The notes under the pieces were generated by a model. That model was not told where the DNA came from. It worked only from the letters and a program-made list of their open reading frames with translations, and did not search any database. Source: Acidaminococcaceae bacterium UBA2453 (GTDB taxonomy: Bacteria > Bacillota > Negativicutes > Acidaminococcales > Acidaminococcaceae). From it: 5,036 nt of DNA. Position 1 is the first letter of the stretch. Each line of letters begins with the position of its first letter. This document shows, in pieces, positions 4,444-5,036 of this stretch. The position numbers were made by a program, and so were the translations under genes. The stretch spans positions 1-5,036 of the forward strand of contig DDQB01000101.1 in NCBI GenBank assembly GCA_002342505.1. Reading direction: 5' to 3'.

Positions 4444-5036
4444 ATGTTAGCTTCGATTGCATGGTTAAAACGCTATGTTGACATTGATGTAACTCCCGAA
4501 GAACTGGCTGACAAGCTGACCCGCGTGGGGTTGGAAGTGGAAAGCGTCATTCATCAGGGAGCAGGGATCTCGGGTGTTGTGGCCGGAAAGGTTACGGCCA
4601 TTGAAAGGAATCCCAAGAGCGACCATCTGTGGGTATGCCAGATGGATTACGGCAGCGGTGAGATCGTCCAGATCCAGACCGGCGCCCAGAATGTGAAGCT
4701 GGGGGACATGGTTCCCGTAGCTACGATTGGGGCGGAACTGCCCAATGGCATGAAACTGAAAAAAGTAAAGATGGCCGATGTGTATTCTTACGGCATGCTG
4801 TGCAGCGCCAACGAGCTGGGCATTGACAGCAAGCTGCTGCTGCCGGAACAGCGGGAAGGCATCCTGATCCTTTCCCCGGATACGCCCATCGGCGCGGATA
4901 TTAAAGACGTGCTTGGCCTGAACGATACGGTGCTGGACATCGATCTGACCGCCAATAAGCAGGACTGCTTCTGCATGACGGGAATCGCCAGGGAAGCGGC
5001 GGCTGTGCTGGGTAAGACCATGCGCATGCCGGACAT
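4444..5036 (+). CDS. pheT: Phenylalanine-tRNA ligase beta subunit, N-terminal part
   Basis: PheT is the large non-catalytic partner of PheS; it binds tRNA and hosts editing of mischarged tyrosine. Only the first 197 codons are inside the window; the full protein is usually about 800 aa. AAGGGAGG (4428-4435) starts in the last bases of the pheS stop codon and serves the ATG at 4444. Residues 1-38 are the family start (SIAWLKRYVDIDVTPEELADKL). Residues about 40-152 are the OB-fold tRNA-binding domain: VVAGKVTAIERNPKSDHL, then QIQTGAQNV, then VPVATIGAELPNGMKL and SYGMLCSANELGI. LTANKQDCFCMTGIARE (168-184) leads into the next module. No frameshift or stop interrupts the frame. It is co-transcribed with pheS and thus under the same T-box. 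Confidence 0.96.
   Translation, partial: MLASIAWLKRYVDIDVTPEELADKLTRVGLEVESVIHQGAGISGVVAGKVTAIERNPKSDHLWVCQMDYGSGEIVQIQTGAQNVKLGDMVPVATIGAELPNGMKLKKVKMADVYSYGMLCSANELGIDSKLLLPEQREGILILSPDTPIGADIKDVLGLNDTVLDIDLTANKQDCFCMTGIAREAAAVLGKTMRMPD

Noticed and set aside
4788..5036. Minus-strand open frame over pheT
   Set aside because: A shadow of the pheT coding frame, rich in Ser and Met with no recognisable domain.

Overview
The window reads as chromosomal DNA of a Bacillota bacterium with mid-range GC. The clearest sign is a T-box leader in front of pheST. The style of the two exported proteins and the pheST sequence would fit the Negativicutes (Acidaminococcus/Phascolarctobacterium-like), but that placement is an impression, not a proof.

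Layout, all genes on the + strand. Positions 1-186 hold no gene I can support, only two hairpins. Two unrelated genes for small secreted proteins of unknown function follow (187-780 and 1013-1609). The second has its own extended -10 promoter and an intrinsic terminator at 1740-1770. This terminator lies inside a 174-bp interval bounded by an 11-bp perfect inverted repeat (1670-1680 / 1829-1839). Next comes a two-gene toxin-antitoxin module of the HepT/MntA (type VII) kind. Its antitoxin-type nucleotidyltransferase (1898-2374) has a ribbon-helix-helix-like segment at its N-terminus, and its HEPN/DUF86 toxin (2361-2708) overlaps the antitoxin gene by 14 bp.

The rest is the phenylalanyl-tRNA synthetase operon: a promoter at 2812-2840, a long T-box leader with a UUC (Phe) specifier and UGGU antiterminator bulge, a leader terminator at 3190-3222, an unusual spacer of about 165 nt containing palindromic repeats, then pheS (3398-4429) and the start of pheT (4444 to the edge). 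Uncharged tRNA-Phe should bind the leader and permit read-through into pheST, so the enzyme is made when charging is low.

The points most worth a second look are the RHH-MntA fusion, an extra hairpin of about 70 nt inserted in the 5' half of T-box Stem I, and the stop-free palindromic spacer between the T-box terminator and pheS. I found no CRISPR array, no tRNA or rRNA gene, and no intact insertion sequence.
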